Assembly: GCA_038230255.1 (NCBI GenBank)
Contig: JBBRNP010000002.1
Span: forward strand, 1 to 64,000
Reading direction: 5' to 3'
Length of the DNA: 64,000 nucleotides
Source: AV40 sp038230255
GTDB lineage: Bacteria; Verrucomicrobiota; Verrucomicrobiia; Chthoniobacterales; UBA10450
Of the stretch, positions 17,566 to 25,496 are shown piece by piece. Below the pieces are notes generated by a model. The model was not told the DNA's origin. It was given only the letters and a program-made list of their open reading frames with translations, and searched no databases. The translations under genes were made by a program, and so were the position numbers. Numbering within the stretch: the stretch's first letter is position 1; every line of letters starts with the position of its first letter.

Positions 17566-19320
17566 ATGAGCGGCGATAACAAGGAACTCCGATTTCGCGG
17601 GGCAGGCGTCTCGCCCGGACTGGCGCGTGGCGTTATTCATGTCGTGCGTGACGATTTCGACGACGTCCCCCGTTATCACATCGAGCCGGCCCAGATCGGA
17701 AATGAAATCGCGCGCTTCGAGGGCGCGCTTGTGCAAACGCGCGTCCAGATTCTCGAGATGCAGCAAAAAATCGCGGAAGCGATCGGCGCCAAAGACGCCG
17801 CCATTTTCGACGCCCATCTTCTCGTGGTCGAGGACCGCACTTTGATCGACGAAGTTTTGCGTCGTTTGGAAGCGGAGCGTTGCAACGTCGAATGGGTTTT
17901 TCAGGAAGTGGCCAGCAATTACGCTGAGACCCTGAGCAAGATCGACGATCCATATTTGCGTGAGCGCGCGGTCGATATGCAGGACGTGACGCGCCGCATC
18001 GTTCGCAATCTGCAGGGCAAGGGGCCGAAACCAATGTTTTCCGCCGCGGAGCCGCACATCCTTGTCGCCCACAACCTGACGCCATCCGACACGGCGACCA
18101 TGAATCGGGAGCTCGTGCTCGGCATTGCGACGGATTTGGGCAGCCGCACCTCTCACACCGCAATCATTGCTCGCTCGCTCAACATTCCCGCGGTTGTCGG
18201 ATTGCACGATGCGACCGAAAAGCTCGAGAGCGGTCAGCACGTGTTGCTCGACGGGTACACCGGCGTGGTCATTGTCGATCCAACGCCGGAGACGCTTTCT
18301 TATTACGGCGAGGTCCAGATCAAAAAAGGTCAGGTCGCGAAAGAGCTTAAGCAGCTGCGCGAGACCACATCGACCACCAGCGACGGACGCCACATTGTTC
18401 TTTCCGCTAACATCGAGTTGCCAAGCGACGTCGAGGCGGTTGCCGAAAACGGCGCCGAAGGCATTGGGCTTTATCGCACCGAGTTTCTTTTCGTGAATCG
18501 CGACACGCTTCCGAGCGAAGAGGAACAATACGAGACCTATCGAAAAGTCGCCGAACAGGTGAAGCCGAACCCGCTCATCATTCGCACGTTCGATCTCGGC
18601 GGCGATAAACTTGCCGCGGGCGTAGTCGATGTCGGCGATGAGTTGAATCCTTTCCTCGGCTGGCGCGCCATTCGTTTTTGTCTCGAGAACATCGACATCT
18701 TCAAAACGCAATTACGCGCGATCTTGCGCGCGAGCGCGGTCGGCAACGTGAAGATCATGTTCCCGATGATTTCGGGATTGGAAGAATTGCGCCAGGCCAA
18801 AGCCGTCCTGGACGAATGCAGGAAGGAAATTGGCGAGAAAAAAAGCGGCAAGATGGAAGTCGGCGCGATGATCGAGATTCCGAGCGCGGCCATTTCGGCG
18901 GATACGCTCGCGCGGGAAGTCGATTTCTTCAGTATCGGCACGAACGACTTGATTCAATACACGATCGCAGTCGATCGGGTGAACGAACAAGTCGCGCATC
19001 TCTACGAGCCCACCCATCCGGCCGTTTTGCGGTTGTTGAAAATGATCGCCGACGCCGCGCACGCGAACAAGATCTGGGTCGGCGTTTGTGGCGAGATGGC
19101 GCGCGATGTTGCGACGATTCCGATCTTGGTCGGCCTGGGCATGGACGAATTGAGCGTCGGCGCGACCTCAGTGCCGCGAGTGAAAATGGCGGTGCGGAGT
19201 TTGGCCGTGCCGGAGTGCCAGGAGTTGGTCGATGAAGTGATGCAACTGCAAACGTCTTCCGAAATTCTGGAACGCTGCATGGACCTGGCCACCAAGCGCT
19301 ACGGCGATCTCTTGGGCTGA
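17566..19320 (+). CDS. ptsI: PTS enzyme I (phosphoenolpyruvate-protein phosphotransferase)
   Basis: EI transfers phosphate from phosphoenolpyruvate to HPr. The 584-residue protein has the swivelling-domain active site GSRTSHTAIIAR (His197), the TEFLF and ENIDIFKTQLRA regions, the PEP-binding SIGTNDLIQYT and the VCGEMA cysteine loop. ATG 17566 is chosen over an in-frame start at 17374 that lies inside ptsH. The start is 23 nt after ptsH. A long minus-strand reading frame across it (17548-18711) is a shadow. Confidence 0.96.
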   Translation: MSGDNKELRFRGAGVSPGLARGVIHVVRDDFDDVPRYHIEPAQIGNEIARFEGALVQTRVQILEMQQKIAEAIGAKDAAIFDAHLLVVEDRTLIDEVLRRLEAERCNVEWVFQEVASNYAETLSKIDDPYLRERAVDMQDVTRRIVRNLQGKGPKPMFSAAEPHILVAHNLTPSDTATMNRELVLGIATDLGSRTSHTAIIARSLNIPAVVGLHDATEKLESGQHVLLDGYTGVVIVDPTPETLSYYGEVQIKKGQVAKELKQLRETTSTTSDGRHIVLSANIELPSDVEAVAENGAEGIGLYRTEFLFVNRDTLPSEEEQYETYRKVAEQVKPNPLIIRTFDLGGDKLAAGVVDVGDELNPFLGWRAIRFCLENIDIFKTQLRAILRASAVGNVKIMFPMISGLEELRQAKAVLDECRKEIGEKKSGKMEVGAMIEIPSAAISADTLAREVDFFSIGTNDLIQYTIAVDRVNEQVAHLYEPTHPAVLRLLKMIADAAHANKIWVGVCGEMARDVATIPILVGLGMDELSVGATSVPRVKMAVRSLAVPECQELVDEVMQLQTSSEILERCMDLATKRYGDLLG

Positions 19321-19332
19321 ATCGCCTCCACC

Positions 19333-19347
19333 TGTCATTCCGACCGA
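19333..19347 (+). repeat. Truncated family R end next to copy 3
   Basis: TGTCATTCCGACCGA is the left end of family R and breaks off directly before the inverted full copy at 19352. This suggests insertion of one copy beside or into another, or a deletion between two copies. Confidence 0.5.
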
Positions 19348-19351
19348 CCAA

Positions 19352-19531
19352 TTGTCATGTCGAGCGGCGACGTGACGTTGCATCCATTTAAGAGCGGCGC
19401 AGCCGCCATACCAAGAGCCTGCCCTGAGCGAGCGCAGCGAGTCGAACGGGAGACATCTCTTACTATTTCCGGGAGCCCCGCTTGCCACGGCAGAAATAGT
19501 TAGAGATTCCTCCACTTCGGTCGGAATGGCA
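19352..19531 (-). repeat. Dispersed intergenic repeat, family R (copy 3, inverted)
   Basis: Read on the minus strand this has the same ends and order as copies 1 and 2: GTCATTCCGACCGAAGTGG first, TCGACATGACAA last. It lies between ptsI and the PBP gene and fills most of that 278-bp gap. The remainder (19532-19598) holds one copy of TGTCGATCTT at 19564-19573 and the PBP gene's upstream region. Confidence 0.85.
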
Positions 19532-19598
19532 GAAGAGTTCTTGAACGCGCCGCTTTTGGCAGATGTCGATCTTTGGCTAGGTTGGCTCTCCTGCTCCC

Positions 19599-21761
19599 AT
19601 GAAATTTTTGGCCCGATTGCGTGCGACAAAGCGCAGTAAGCTTTTTCGTTACGGTTGGAAGATTACTCTGGTCGGATTGATCGCCGCCGGAGGTCTGGCT
19701 CTGCTCCTGTTTTATGGCGCGTGGGCGGCCAGCTTCGACATGAAAAAAGTCGGCGCCATGCCGGAGCGCAATACCGTTTTCGATGTCGACGGAAAAATTT
19801 ACAGCCGCCTTGCCGGCTCGAATAGGTTGCGCGTTTCGCTCGATGAAGTCTCGCCGCAGTTCATCGACGCGCTGTTGGCGCGGGAAGACACCCGGTTTTA
19901 TCAACACCCGGGCGTCGATTGGCGCGGCATTTTCCGCGCGCTCGTGCGCGACGTTTTGAGCGGCTCGGCCAAGGAAGGCGCGAGCAGTATTACCCAACAA
20001 CTCGCGCGCAACAGTCTCCCTCTCGGCGGCCGCAACATGAGTCGAAAGTTGCTCGAAGCGATGGTTGCGTTCCGGATCGAGCACGAGTTCTCGAAAAAAC
20101 AGATCCTCGAGCTTTATGTGAACCGGATTTATTTCGGTGCCGGTTGTTACGGCGTTGAAACAGCGTCGCAGGCGTACTTTGGTAAGAACGCATCAAAACT
20201 GAATCTTCCCGAAGCGGCGCTCCTCGCCGGATTGATTCGAAGTCCTAACCGATTTTCGCCGCTGAAAAATCCGGAAGGCGCCGCGAACGAGCGCAACGCG
20301 GTGTTGGATCGAATGGTCGATGTGAAAAAAATTCCGGCGGCGGACGCAGCCCAGGCCAAGCTCGCCAAAGTTAACGCCCATCCGAAACGGCTGCTTCAGA
20401 TCCAGGAAAATTACGCCATGGACGCGGTCCAGCGCGATCTGAACTTGATCCTTACCCAGGAACAGATCGACAACGGCGGCATGTTCATTTACACCACGCT
20501 CGACCCGAATGTGCAGAACACTGCGCAACAGGCGCTCGAAACCCAGCTCACGAAAATCGAGCATCAGGGAAATTTTAATCATCCGCTCAAGGCAAATTAT
20601 CATCCGCCCGAAAACGGCGAGGATTCTTCGATGCCGTATTTGGAAGGCGCGGTGGTTGCGATCGATAACAACAGCGGCGGGATTCGCGGCCTGGTCGGTG
20701 GCCGCGATTACGCGCAAAGCAAATTCAATCGCGCTTTGCCGCCGGCGAATCGGCAAGTTGGTTCCGCGTTCAAACCGTTTGTTTACACGGTCGCGTTTTC
20801 GGAGGGGCTACTGCCGGGCGCGGCCATTAGCGACAGTCCGATTCAGCCGGGCGAAATCGACGGCGCCGGAACGTGGTCGCCCGGGAACTCGGACGGCACT
20901 TACGGCGGGACTCAACCGTGCTCCTACGGTCTGATTCACTCGCGCAACACGATGAGTGTGCGGGTCGGCCAGTTTGCCGGACTCGATGCCGTCCAAAAAG
21001 TCGCGACCACGCTGAATCTCAGCGACAACGTTCCGCGCGGTCCGGCTATTTACATTGGAGCGTTCGAAACCGATCTGAAAGATCTGACCGCCGCTTACAC
21101 CGTTTTTCCGAATGCCGGTGTGCGGAAGCAGGCTTACATCATCGAGCGGATCGACGATTCCGACCATCAACCGGTTTATCGCGCATCCCACCTTGCCGCG
21201 CTTGCGGTCGATCCGAGCGCCGCGTGGATGACTTCGCAATTAATGGAACAAGTGCTTACCCGCGGAACGGCCGCGGCTGCGCGTTCGTTAGGCTTCAAAT
21301 TGCCGGCCGCCGGAAAAACTGGAACAACCAACGATTACAAAGACGCGTGGTTCGTTGGTTACACTTCGACGATGACCTGTGGAGTTTGGGTTGGATTCGA
21401 TCAACCGGTAACAATTATTCCGCACGGTTACGGCGCGGCGCTGGCGTTGCCGGTCTGGGTGCAAGTGATGAACAAAGCGGCCACCATTTATCCGCCCCAG
21501 GATTTGGTTCCGTCCATGCCGATGCAGCACGCGTTGGTTTGCTCGGTTTCAAATCATCTCGCGACCACCGGCTGTGAAGCGGCTGGCACCGCCTACGAGC
21601 TCGATCTTCCGGCGGACAAAGTTCCCTCGGCCGCGTGCGAAGTCCACGGCGGCGATCAAATGCAATTCGCGCAGAGACTGAACGATTTTGGAAAAAAAGC
21701 CGGCGAGGTTCCCAACAAACTCTTTCAATCGTTCAAGAAATTCTTCGGCGGCAGGCCGTGA
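19599..21761 (+). CDS. Class A penicillin-binding protein (PBP1-type)
   Basis: This bifunctional peptidoglycan synthase polymerises glycan and cross-links peptides. The 720-residue protein has one N-terminal membrane segment (about 24-44). The GT51 domain has catalytic Glu96 in REDTRFYQHPG and the GASSITQQLARN motif. The transpeptidase domain has SxxK in GSAFKPF, SxN in HSRNTMS and KTG in AGKTGTTND. The C-terminus, with four cysteines in a short tail, is unlike E. coli PBP1a. It is probably transcribed alone, as repeats lie before it and a convergent tRNA gene follows. Confidence 0.95.
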   Translation: MKFLARLRATKRSKLFRYGWKITLVGLIAAGGLALLLFYGAWAASFDMKKVGAMPERNTVFDVDGKIYSRLAGSNRLRVSLDEVSPQFIDALLAREDTRFYQHPGVDWRGIFRALVRDVLSGSAKEGASSITQQLARNSLPLGGRNMSRKLLEAMVAFRIEHEFSKKQILELYVNRIYFGAGCYGVETASQAYFGKNASKLNLPEAALLAGLIRSPNRFSPLKNPEGAANERNAVLDRMVDVKKIPAADAAQAKLAKVNAHPKRLLQIQENYAMDAVQRDLNLILTQEQIDNGGMFIYTTLDPNVQNTAQQALETQLTKIEHQGNFNHPLKANYHPPENGEDSSMPYLEGAVVAIDNNSGGIRGLVGGRDYAQSKFNRALPPANRQVGSAFKPFVYTVAFSEGLLPGAAISDSPIQPGEIDGAGTWSPGNSDGTYGGTQPCSYGLIHSRNTMSVRVGQFAGLDAVQKVATTLNLSDNVPRGPAIYIGAFETDLKDLTAAYTVFPNAGVRKQAYIIERIDDSDHQPVYRASHLAALAVDPSAAWMTSQLMEQVLTRGTAAAARSLGFKLPAAGKTGTTNDYKDAWFVGYTSTMTCGVWVGFDQPVTIIPHGYGAALALPVWVQVMNKAATIYPPQDLVPSMPMQHALVCSVSNHLATTGCEAAGTAYELDLPADKVPSAACEVHGGDQMQFAQRLNDFGKKAGEVPNKLFQSFKKFFGGRP

Positions 21762-21792
21762 TGTTAATTCGCATAAGAGGCAACTTGGAGGT

Positions 21793-21895
21793 CGTCTGAA
21801 TTCAACATTGGGCGTTGGACGTTCGGCGTTTTCTGGCTTCGATGAGAACCAAACGTCGAACGCCCAACACCGAACATCCAATCTCGAACGCAGAA
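21793..21895. repeat. GGGCGTT-type repeat block, family N
   Basis: Two arms face each other: one around GGGCGTTGGACGTTCGGCG (about 21808-21826), the other around CGAACGCCCAACACCGAAC (about 21858-21876), which is nearly its reverse complement. The same GGGCGTT units recur at 22597-22634 inside the prepilin leader. It occupies the gap between the PBP gene and tRNA-Gly. Confidence 0.6.
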
Positions 21896-21902
21896 AAGAG
21901 TG

Positions 21903-21973
21903 AGCGGGTGAAGGGAATCGAACCCTCGTGTGCAGCTTGGGAAGCTGCCATTCTACCATTGAATTACACCCGC
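21903..21973 (-). tRNA. tRNA-Gly (anticodon CCC)
   Basis: The minus strand folds into a complete cloverleaf. The acceptor stem is GCGGGTG / CACCCGC and the D-arm is ATTC...GAAT. The anticodon stem GCAGC / GCTGC encloses loop TTCCCAA (anticodon CCC), and the T-arm has loop TTCGATT. The discriminator is U, as in bacterial tRNA-Gly. CCA is not encoded. It lies 53 nt downstream of the prepilin gene in the same direction. Confidence 0.95.
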
Positions 21974-22026
21974 GGCGGAATTGCAGATTGTAGATTTCAG
22001 ATTTTCGATTGCAACCGAAACCGACC

Positions 22027-22644
22027 TCACTGCCACGAAATCACGTCGTCGGAGCTAGTGAATTTTCCGTCGCCATTGTTACCGGGTTTCGTGTCTTTGC
22101 CGATTGACCATGTGATTACGCCCTGCCGGATCGGATCTGCACCGGCGCCATTGCTTCCGTATGGGTTCGCGACCTGATTATCGTAATCGGCATCGATTCG
22201 GATCGCGTAGGCTGATGTCCAAGGATCGTGGAATTGCCCATCGCTTCCTATTTTCCCTTTCGGAGTGGCAACGGTGTCTTCGCCCGGTGAAATGAAAACG
22301 ATCTTTCGCGTATTAAGCGTTGTACTCTGTCCGCGCAGTTCATCAAAAACTGCCTTGCTGGAGGGAGACCCCGCACCATAGGTAGCCGCAGTGTCAGTGG
22401 TATCGGCCGTTGGGTAGCGCCCGTACTCAGTGTAAAACGCGTTCACTGCGGTCACGATTTGGGTGAGATCGTTTTTCGCCTGCACTTTTTTGGCGCGTTC
22501 CAAGACTCCCTGAAATACGGGGAAGACGAGCCCCAGTAAAACGGCGATGATCGCGATGACAACAAGGAGCTCGATCAACGTAAATGCTACTCTGCCTTCG
22601 ACGTTGGGCGTTGAGCGTTGGGCGTTGGGCGTTTTCTTCTTCAT
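22027..22644 (-). CDS. Prepilin-like protein with N-terminal methylation motif
   Basis: The 205-residue protein carries a type IV prepilin or pseudopilin signal: a positively charged leader, then RVAFTLIELLVVIAIIAVLLGLVFP. A coiled region and a globular C-terminal domain rich in Asp, Gly and Ser follow (SDGQFHDPW, GDGKFTSSDDVISWQ), of the kind often annotated as type II secretion protein G-like in Verrucomicrobia and Planctomycetes. The start chosen (22644) overlaps the upstream stop as ATGA. The leader's TPNAQRSTPNVEG segment is encoded by GGGCGTT-type repeats. No pilus assembly genes are adjacent. Confidence 0.85.
   Translation of the reverse strand: MKKKTPNAQRSTPNVEGRVAFTLIELLVVIAIIAVLLGLVFPVFQGVLERAKKVQAKNDLTQIVTAVNAFYTEYGRYPTADTTDTAATYGAGSPSSKAVFDELRGQSTTLNTRKIVFISPGEDTVATPKGKIGSDGQFHDPWTSAYAIRIDADYDNQVANPYGSNGAGADPIRQGVITWSIGKDTKPGNNGDGKFTSSDDVISWQ
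22597..22634. repeat. GGGCGTT repeats inside the prepilin leader, family N
   Basis: Units CGACGTTGGGCGTT, GAGCGTTGGGCGTT and GGGCGTTTTC stand in tandem and encode the TPNAQRSTPNVEG part of the prepilin leader on the minus strand. The same motif is seen in the intergenic block at 21793-21895. Confidence 0.6.
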
Positions 22645-24047
22645 CTCCATTTCGCCATCTGTTCCGGAAAAGGACAGTTGGCGCAATCGGAATTGTCCTG
22701 CAAGCAAAAGTCTTCGTAAATCTGTAAAAGCGCCTGTTGGTGGGCGATCGTTTTCGTAAAATCGCGCCGGTGCGGGTTGTCGCCAAACAAACGCGTGGCC
22801 GCGGTTTCGAGCCGGCGGTTGCTCAAGCGCGCCGGCAGCTTCGCATATTCCTCCCAAACATTGTTCCGCCTCTGTTTAGTGCCGGTCCGGCTCGGGCCTT
22901 CCGCGAGCCAAAACGGAAAAATCACGTTGGCCAAAATATCGGCGACGCGGGATTCGCCAACCAGCGCCATCGGTTCCGGTGAAGGATCGGACGTCAGGGT
23001 GTAGCGTGTTTTCCAAAATGGATGATCGATTGAATCGAAGAATTTTTCCATGGCGGCGGCTGTGCGTTTGTCTAATGCGCGGCGAAACGGCGGCCACTCT
23101 CGCGCCAGGGTTGCCAATACCGCCAGCCGGCGCTGCGGATGATTCACCGGTCGAGTTGAGCTCATTTTCCAAATTGTTGCGGGCAAGATCAGTCGTTGCA
23201 ATCGGTCGCGATGCGGCCACCAACGGTCCCACAAGTCACGCACATAATTCCTGGCTGACTTTTTATAGATCGCGAGGTCGGGCGTTTCCAGAAAACCGGC
23301 CAGGCCAAACAGGATGGCTTCGGCGTCATCCAGATTCTTGCGCAGCATTTTCAGCGACAATCTTTGCGCAATCAGCATGAGCGGCAGCTTGTTCTCTTTG
23401 TAACCGAGCGCGGCCGCGATTTCTTGGAACAGCGCTTCGTCCGCGCCGTGGTCCGAGGTGCGAGCCGCACAGGCATTGGACTGGCAGTTGTCGATCTTTG
23501 CCCGGATGCGAGCGGCTTTCTTTTGCAAACGAAATTGCGCTGCGGCATCGAGCACGCTCCGAACGCGATCTTCCGGCAAATTTCCCAGCGGCGCCTGACA
23601 ACGGCCGGGACGCGCGAGCGGAATGTTGGCGCTGAACGCTTCCGGCAAAACCGCCGGATCGATCCGGACCTGCGGAACGTTGCGGTTCGATTTCGTGCGC
23701 GTAAAAAATTCGCGGTCGCTTTTGTCGACGAACACGTGAAGCACGGTTTCGTCGAACGCGGGATTGGTGGCGTGGCCGTGCGAATCCCAATTCCGATCGA
23801 TCAGGTCGATTTCGATGCAGCCGCGCAACGGCTCGCTGCCATTCACCCGAACCGCGGCATCGCAAAAATCAGGGCCGGCTTCACGGTTCCAGGTGCCGAA
23901 CTGGACGATGTCGATCTTGTCGCCGGAAGTGCTCACAAAATCTTTGCCAAATTCGCCGGCGAACCAGCGCGCCTGGATCTCGAGTTCGTTCGGCGTGCGC
24001 AGCGGCAGGAAAAGTGCGCGTTCGTGGACGCGGCAGTTCGCACACAT
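22641..24047 (-). CDS. DUF2851 family protein
   Basis: The 468-residue product matches the DUF2851 pattern: LRTPNELEIQARWFAG and QFGTWNREAGPDF near the N-terminus, the GCIEIDLIDRNWDSHGH stretch, and a C-terminal cysteine cluster CLQDNSDCANCPFP. The central nuclease-like appearance (D, E and HGH residues) has led to no firm function that I know of. ATG 24047 is preferred over 24119 because the extra codons fall inside a palindromic repeat. It overlaps the prepilin start by 4 nt, so the two may be coupled. It diverges from serS. Confidence 0.75.
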   Translation of the reverse strand: MCANCRVHERALFLPLRTPNELEIQARWFAGEFGKDFVSTSGDKIDIVQFGTWNREAGPDFCDAAVRVNGSEPLRGCIEIDLIDRNWDSHGHATNPAFDETVLHVFVDKSDREFFTRTKSNRNVPQVRIDPAVLPEAFSANIPLARPGRCQAPLGNLPEDRVRSVLDAAAQFRLQKKAARIRAKIDNCQSNACAARTSDHGADEALFQEIAAALGYKENKLPLMLIAQRLSLKMLRKNLDDAEAILFGLAGFLETPDLAIYKKSARNYVRDLWDRWWPHRDRLQRLILPATIWKMSSTRPVNHPQRRLAVLATLAREWPPFRRALDKRTAAAMEKFFDSIDHPFWKTRYTLTSDPSPEPMALVGESRVADILANVIFPFWLAEGPSRTGTKQRRNNVWEEYAKLPARLSNRRLETAATRLFGDNPHRRDFTKTIAHQQALLQIYEDFCLQDNSDCANCPFPEQMAKWR

Positions 24048-24087
24048 CTGAGCGTAACGCTCTGTGCTGGGGGTCACGGTCCAAATT

Positions 24088-24155
24088 GTAGCCGCTTCGC
24101 TCTGCGAAACGCGATCCAAAAGTCGCCGTTGCGCCGCCCAGAGAGCGGCGGCTAC
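24088..24155. repeat. Palindrome-ended repeat upstream of serS
   Basis: Perfect 8-bp inverted ends GTAGCCGC (24088-24095) and GCGGCTAC (24148-24155) bracket a GC-rich centre with CGCTCTG / CAGAGAGCG complementary tracts. It lies between the DUF2851 start and serS (ATG 24165), occupying the shared promoter region. It is a separate family from R and P. Confidence 0.65.
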
Positions 24156-24164
24156 AGTGCCGCC

Positions 24165-25445
24165 ATGCTCGACATTCGTTTGATCCGCGAAAAGCCGGAT
24201 TTCGTTCGCGAACGGATCGCGACACGCGGTGGCGACGACGCGGCCAGAATTGATGAGCTATTGAAAGTCGATGCCGAGCGAAGAAAAACCGAGACTGAGC
24301 TGCAACAGTTGCAATCCGACCGGAATCGATTGAGCAAGGAGATCGGCGGGAAAAAGTCTCGCGGCGAAGCGACAACGGATCTGGAGACCGAGGTTCGAAA
24401 GATCGGCGAGAAGATTGCCGATCTTACTCAGGCCGCCGCGAAGTTCGACGAACGGCAAAGAACTCTGCTTCTCGAAATTCCAAATCTCCCGCACGAGAGC
24501 GTTCCGCTCGGCAAAGATCCGAGCGGGAACAAAGTCGTTCGAGAATGGGGGACGAAGCCGAAGCTCGCGGGCAAAGCGCTCGATCACGTTGCGCTCGGCG
24601 AGAAACTAAAACTTCTCGATCTCGACCGCGCGACGAAATTAAGTGGAAGCGGGTTCATCTGTTTCACCGGCGCGGGTGCGAAGCTCGAACGGGCGCTAAT
24701 CAATTTCATGATCGACCTGCACACGCGCGAGCATGGCTACACTGAAATCAGTCCACCGTTTCTGGTCCGGCGCGATTGCATGATCGGCACGACTCAACTG
24801 CCGAAGTTTGAAGCCGACATGTACGGCTTGGAAAACGGCGAGCTATTTCTGGTGCCGACGGCCGAAGTGCCACTGACAAACTTGTATCGAGAGGAGATTT
24901 TAACGTTCGCCGATCTGCCGAAGAAATTCGTGGCTTACACGCCGTGTTTTCGGCGCGAGGCCGGCTCGGCTGGCCGTGAGACGCGAGGAATTCTCCGTGT
25001 CCATCAATTCGACAAAGTCGAGCTGGTGAAAATCACGGCGGCGGAAAAATCGTACGAGGAATTGGAATCTTTGGTCGCAGAAGCGGAGAAAGTTTTGCAA
25101 CTGTTTGGTCTGCATTATCGCGTGATCGAGCTTTGCACCGGCGATGTGACCTTTGGTTCGGCCAAAACCTACGACATTGAAGTCTGGTCGCCCGGTTCGG
25201 GCGAGGGCGGGGCGTATCTGGAGGTTTCGAGCTGCTCCAACTACGAAGATTTTCAGGCGCGCCGGATGAATCTTCGCTCCAAAGGCGCGGACGGAAAAAA
25301 CAAATTCTGTCACACCCTCAACGGCTCGGGATTGGCGTTGCCGAGGTTGTTCGCGGCGTTGATCGAAACTTTTCAGCAGTCGGACGGCTCGGTGCGGATT
25401 CCGGAAAAGCTCCAATCTTACTTCGGCGCGGCCGAGATTAGGTAG
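24165..25445 (+). CDS. serS: Seryl-tRNA synthetase
   Basis: This class II synthetase charges tRNA-Ser. The 426-residue protein starts MLDIRLIREKPDFV. It has the long N-terminal coiled-coil arm (about 25-100), motif 2 with CFRREAGSAGRETRGI and RVHQFDKVE, the serine site around TAEVPLTN, and motif 3 GSGLALPRLFAALIE. A much longer in-frame extension to 23364 lies antisense to DUF2851 and is rejected. The stop codon TAG falls inside palindromic element P copy 2. Confidence 0.97.
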   Translation: MLDIRLIREKPDFVRERIATRGGDDAARIDELLKVDAERRKTETELQQLQSDRNRLSKEIGGKKSRGEATTDLETEVRKIGEKIADLTQAAAKFDERQRTLLLEIPNLPHESVPLGKDPSGNKVVREWGTKPKLAGKALDHVALGEKLKLLDLDRATKLSGSGFICFTGAGAKLERALINFMIDLHTREHGYTEISPPFLVRRDCMIGTTQLPKFEADMYGLENGELFLVPTAEVPLTNLYREEILTFADLPKKFVAYTPCFRREAGSAGRETRGILRVHQFDKVELVKITAAEKSYEELESLVAEAEKVLQLFGLHYRVIELCTGDVTFGSAKTYDIEVWSPGSGEGGAYLEVSSCSNYEDFQARRMNLRSKGADGKNKFCHTLNGSGLALPRLFAALIETFQQSDGSVRIPEKLQSYFGAAEIR

Positions 25446-25496
25446 GGGCGATTGACCTCAATCGCCCGCGCGCGGTTCGGGTGAACCGCCCCTGCC
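25442..25496. repeat. Palindromic element, family P (copy 2)
   Basis: It starts GTAGGGGCGATTGACC. It contains hairpins GCGATTG / CAATCGC (25448-25465) and CGGTTC / GAACCG, enclosed by AGGGGCG / CGCCCCT (25444-25450 and 25487-25493). It provides the serS stop codon on one strand and the last codons (about GSPEPRAGD) and stop of the DUF72 gene on the other. Confidence 0.8.

Noticed and set aside
17548..18711. A 387-residue minus-strand reading frame
   Set aside because: It is fully antisense to ptsI, whose domains and active sites are complete; high-GC codon use often opens such shadow frames.
23364..24164. Long N-terminal extension of the serS reading frame
   Set aside because: It is antisense to DUF2851, and the normal SerRS start MLDIRLIREKPDF is at 24165.
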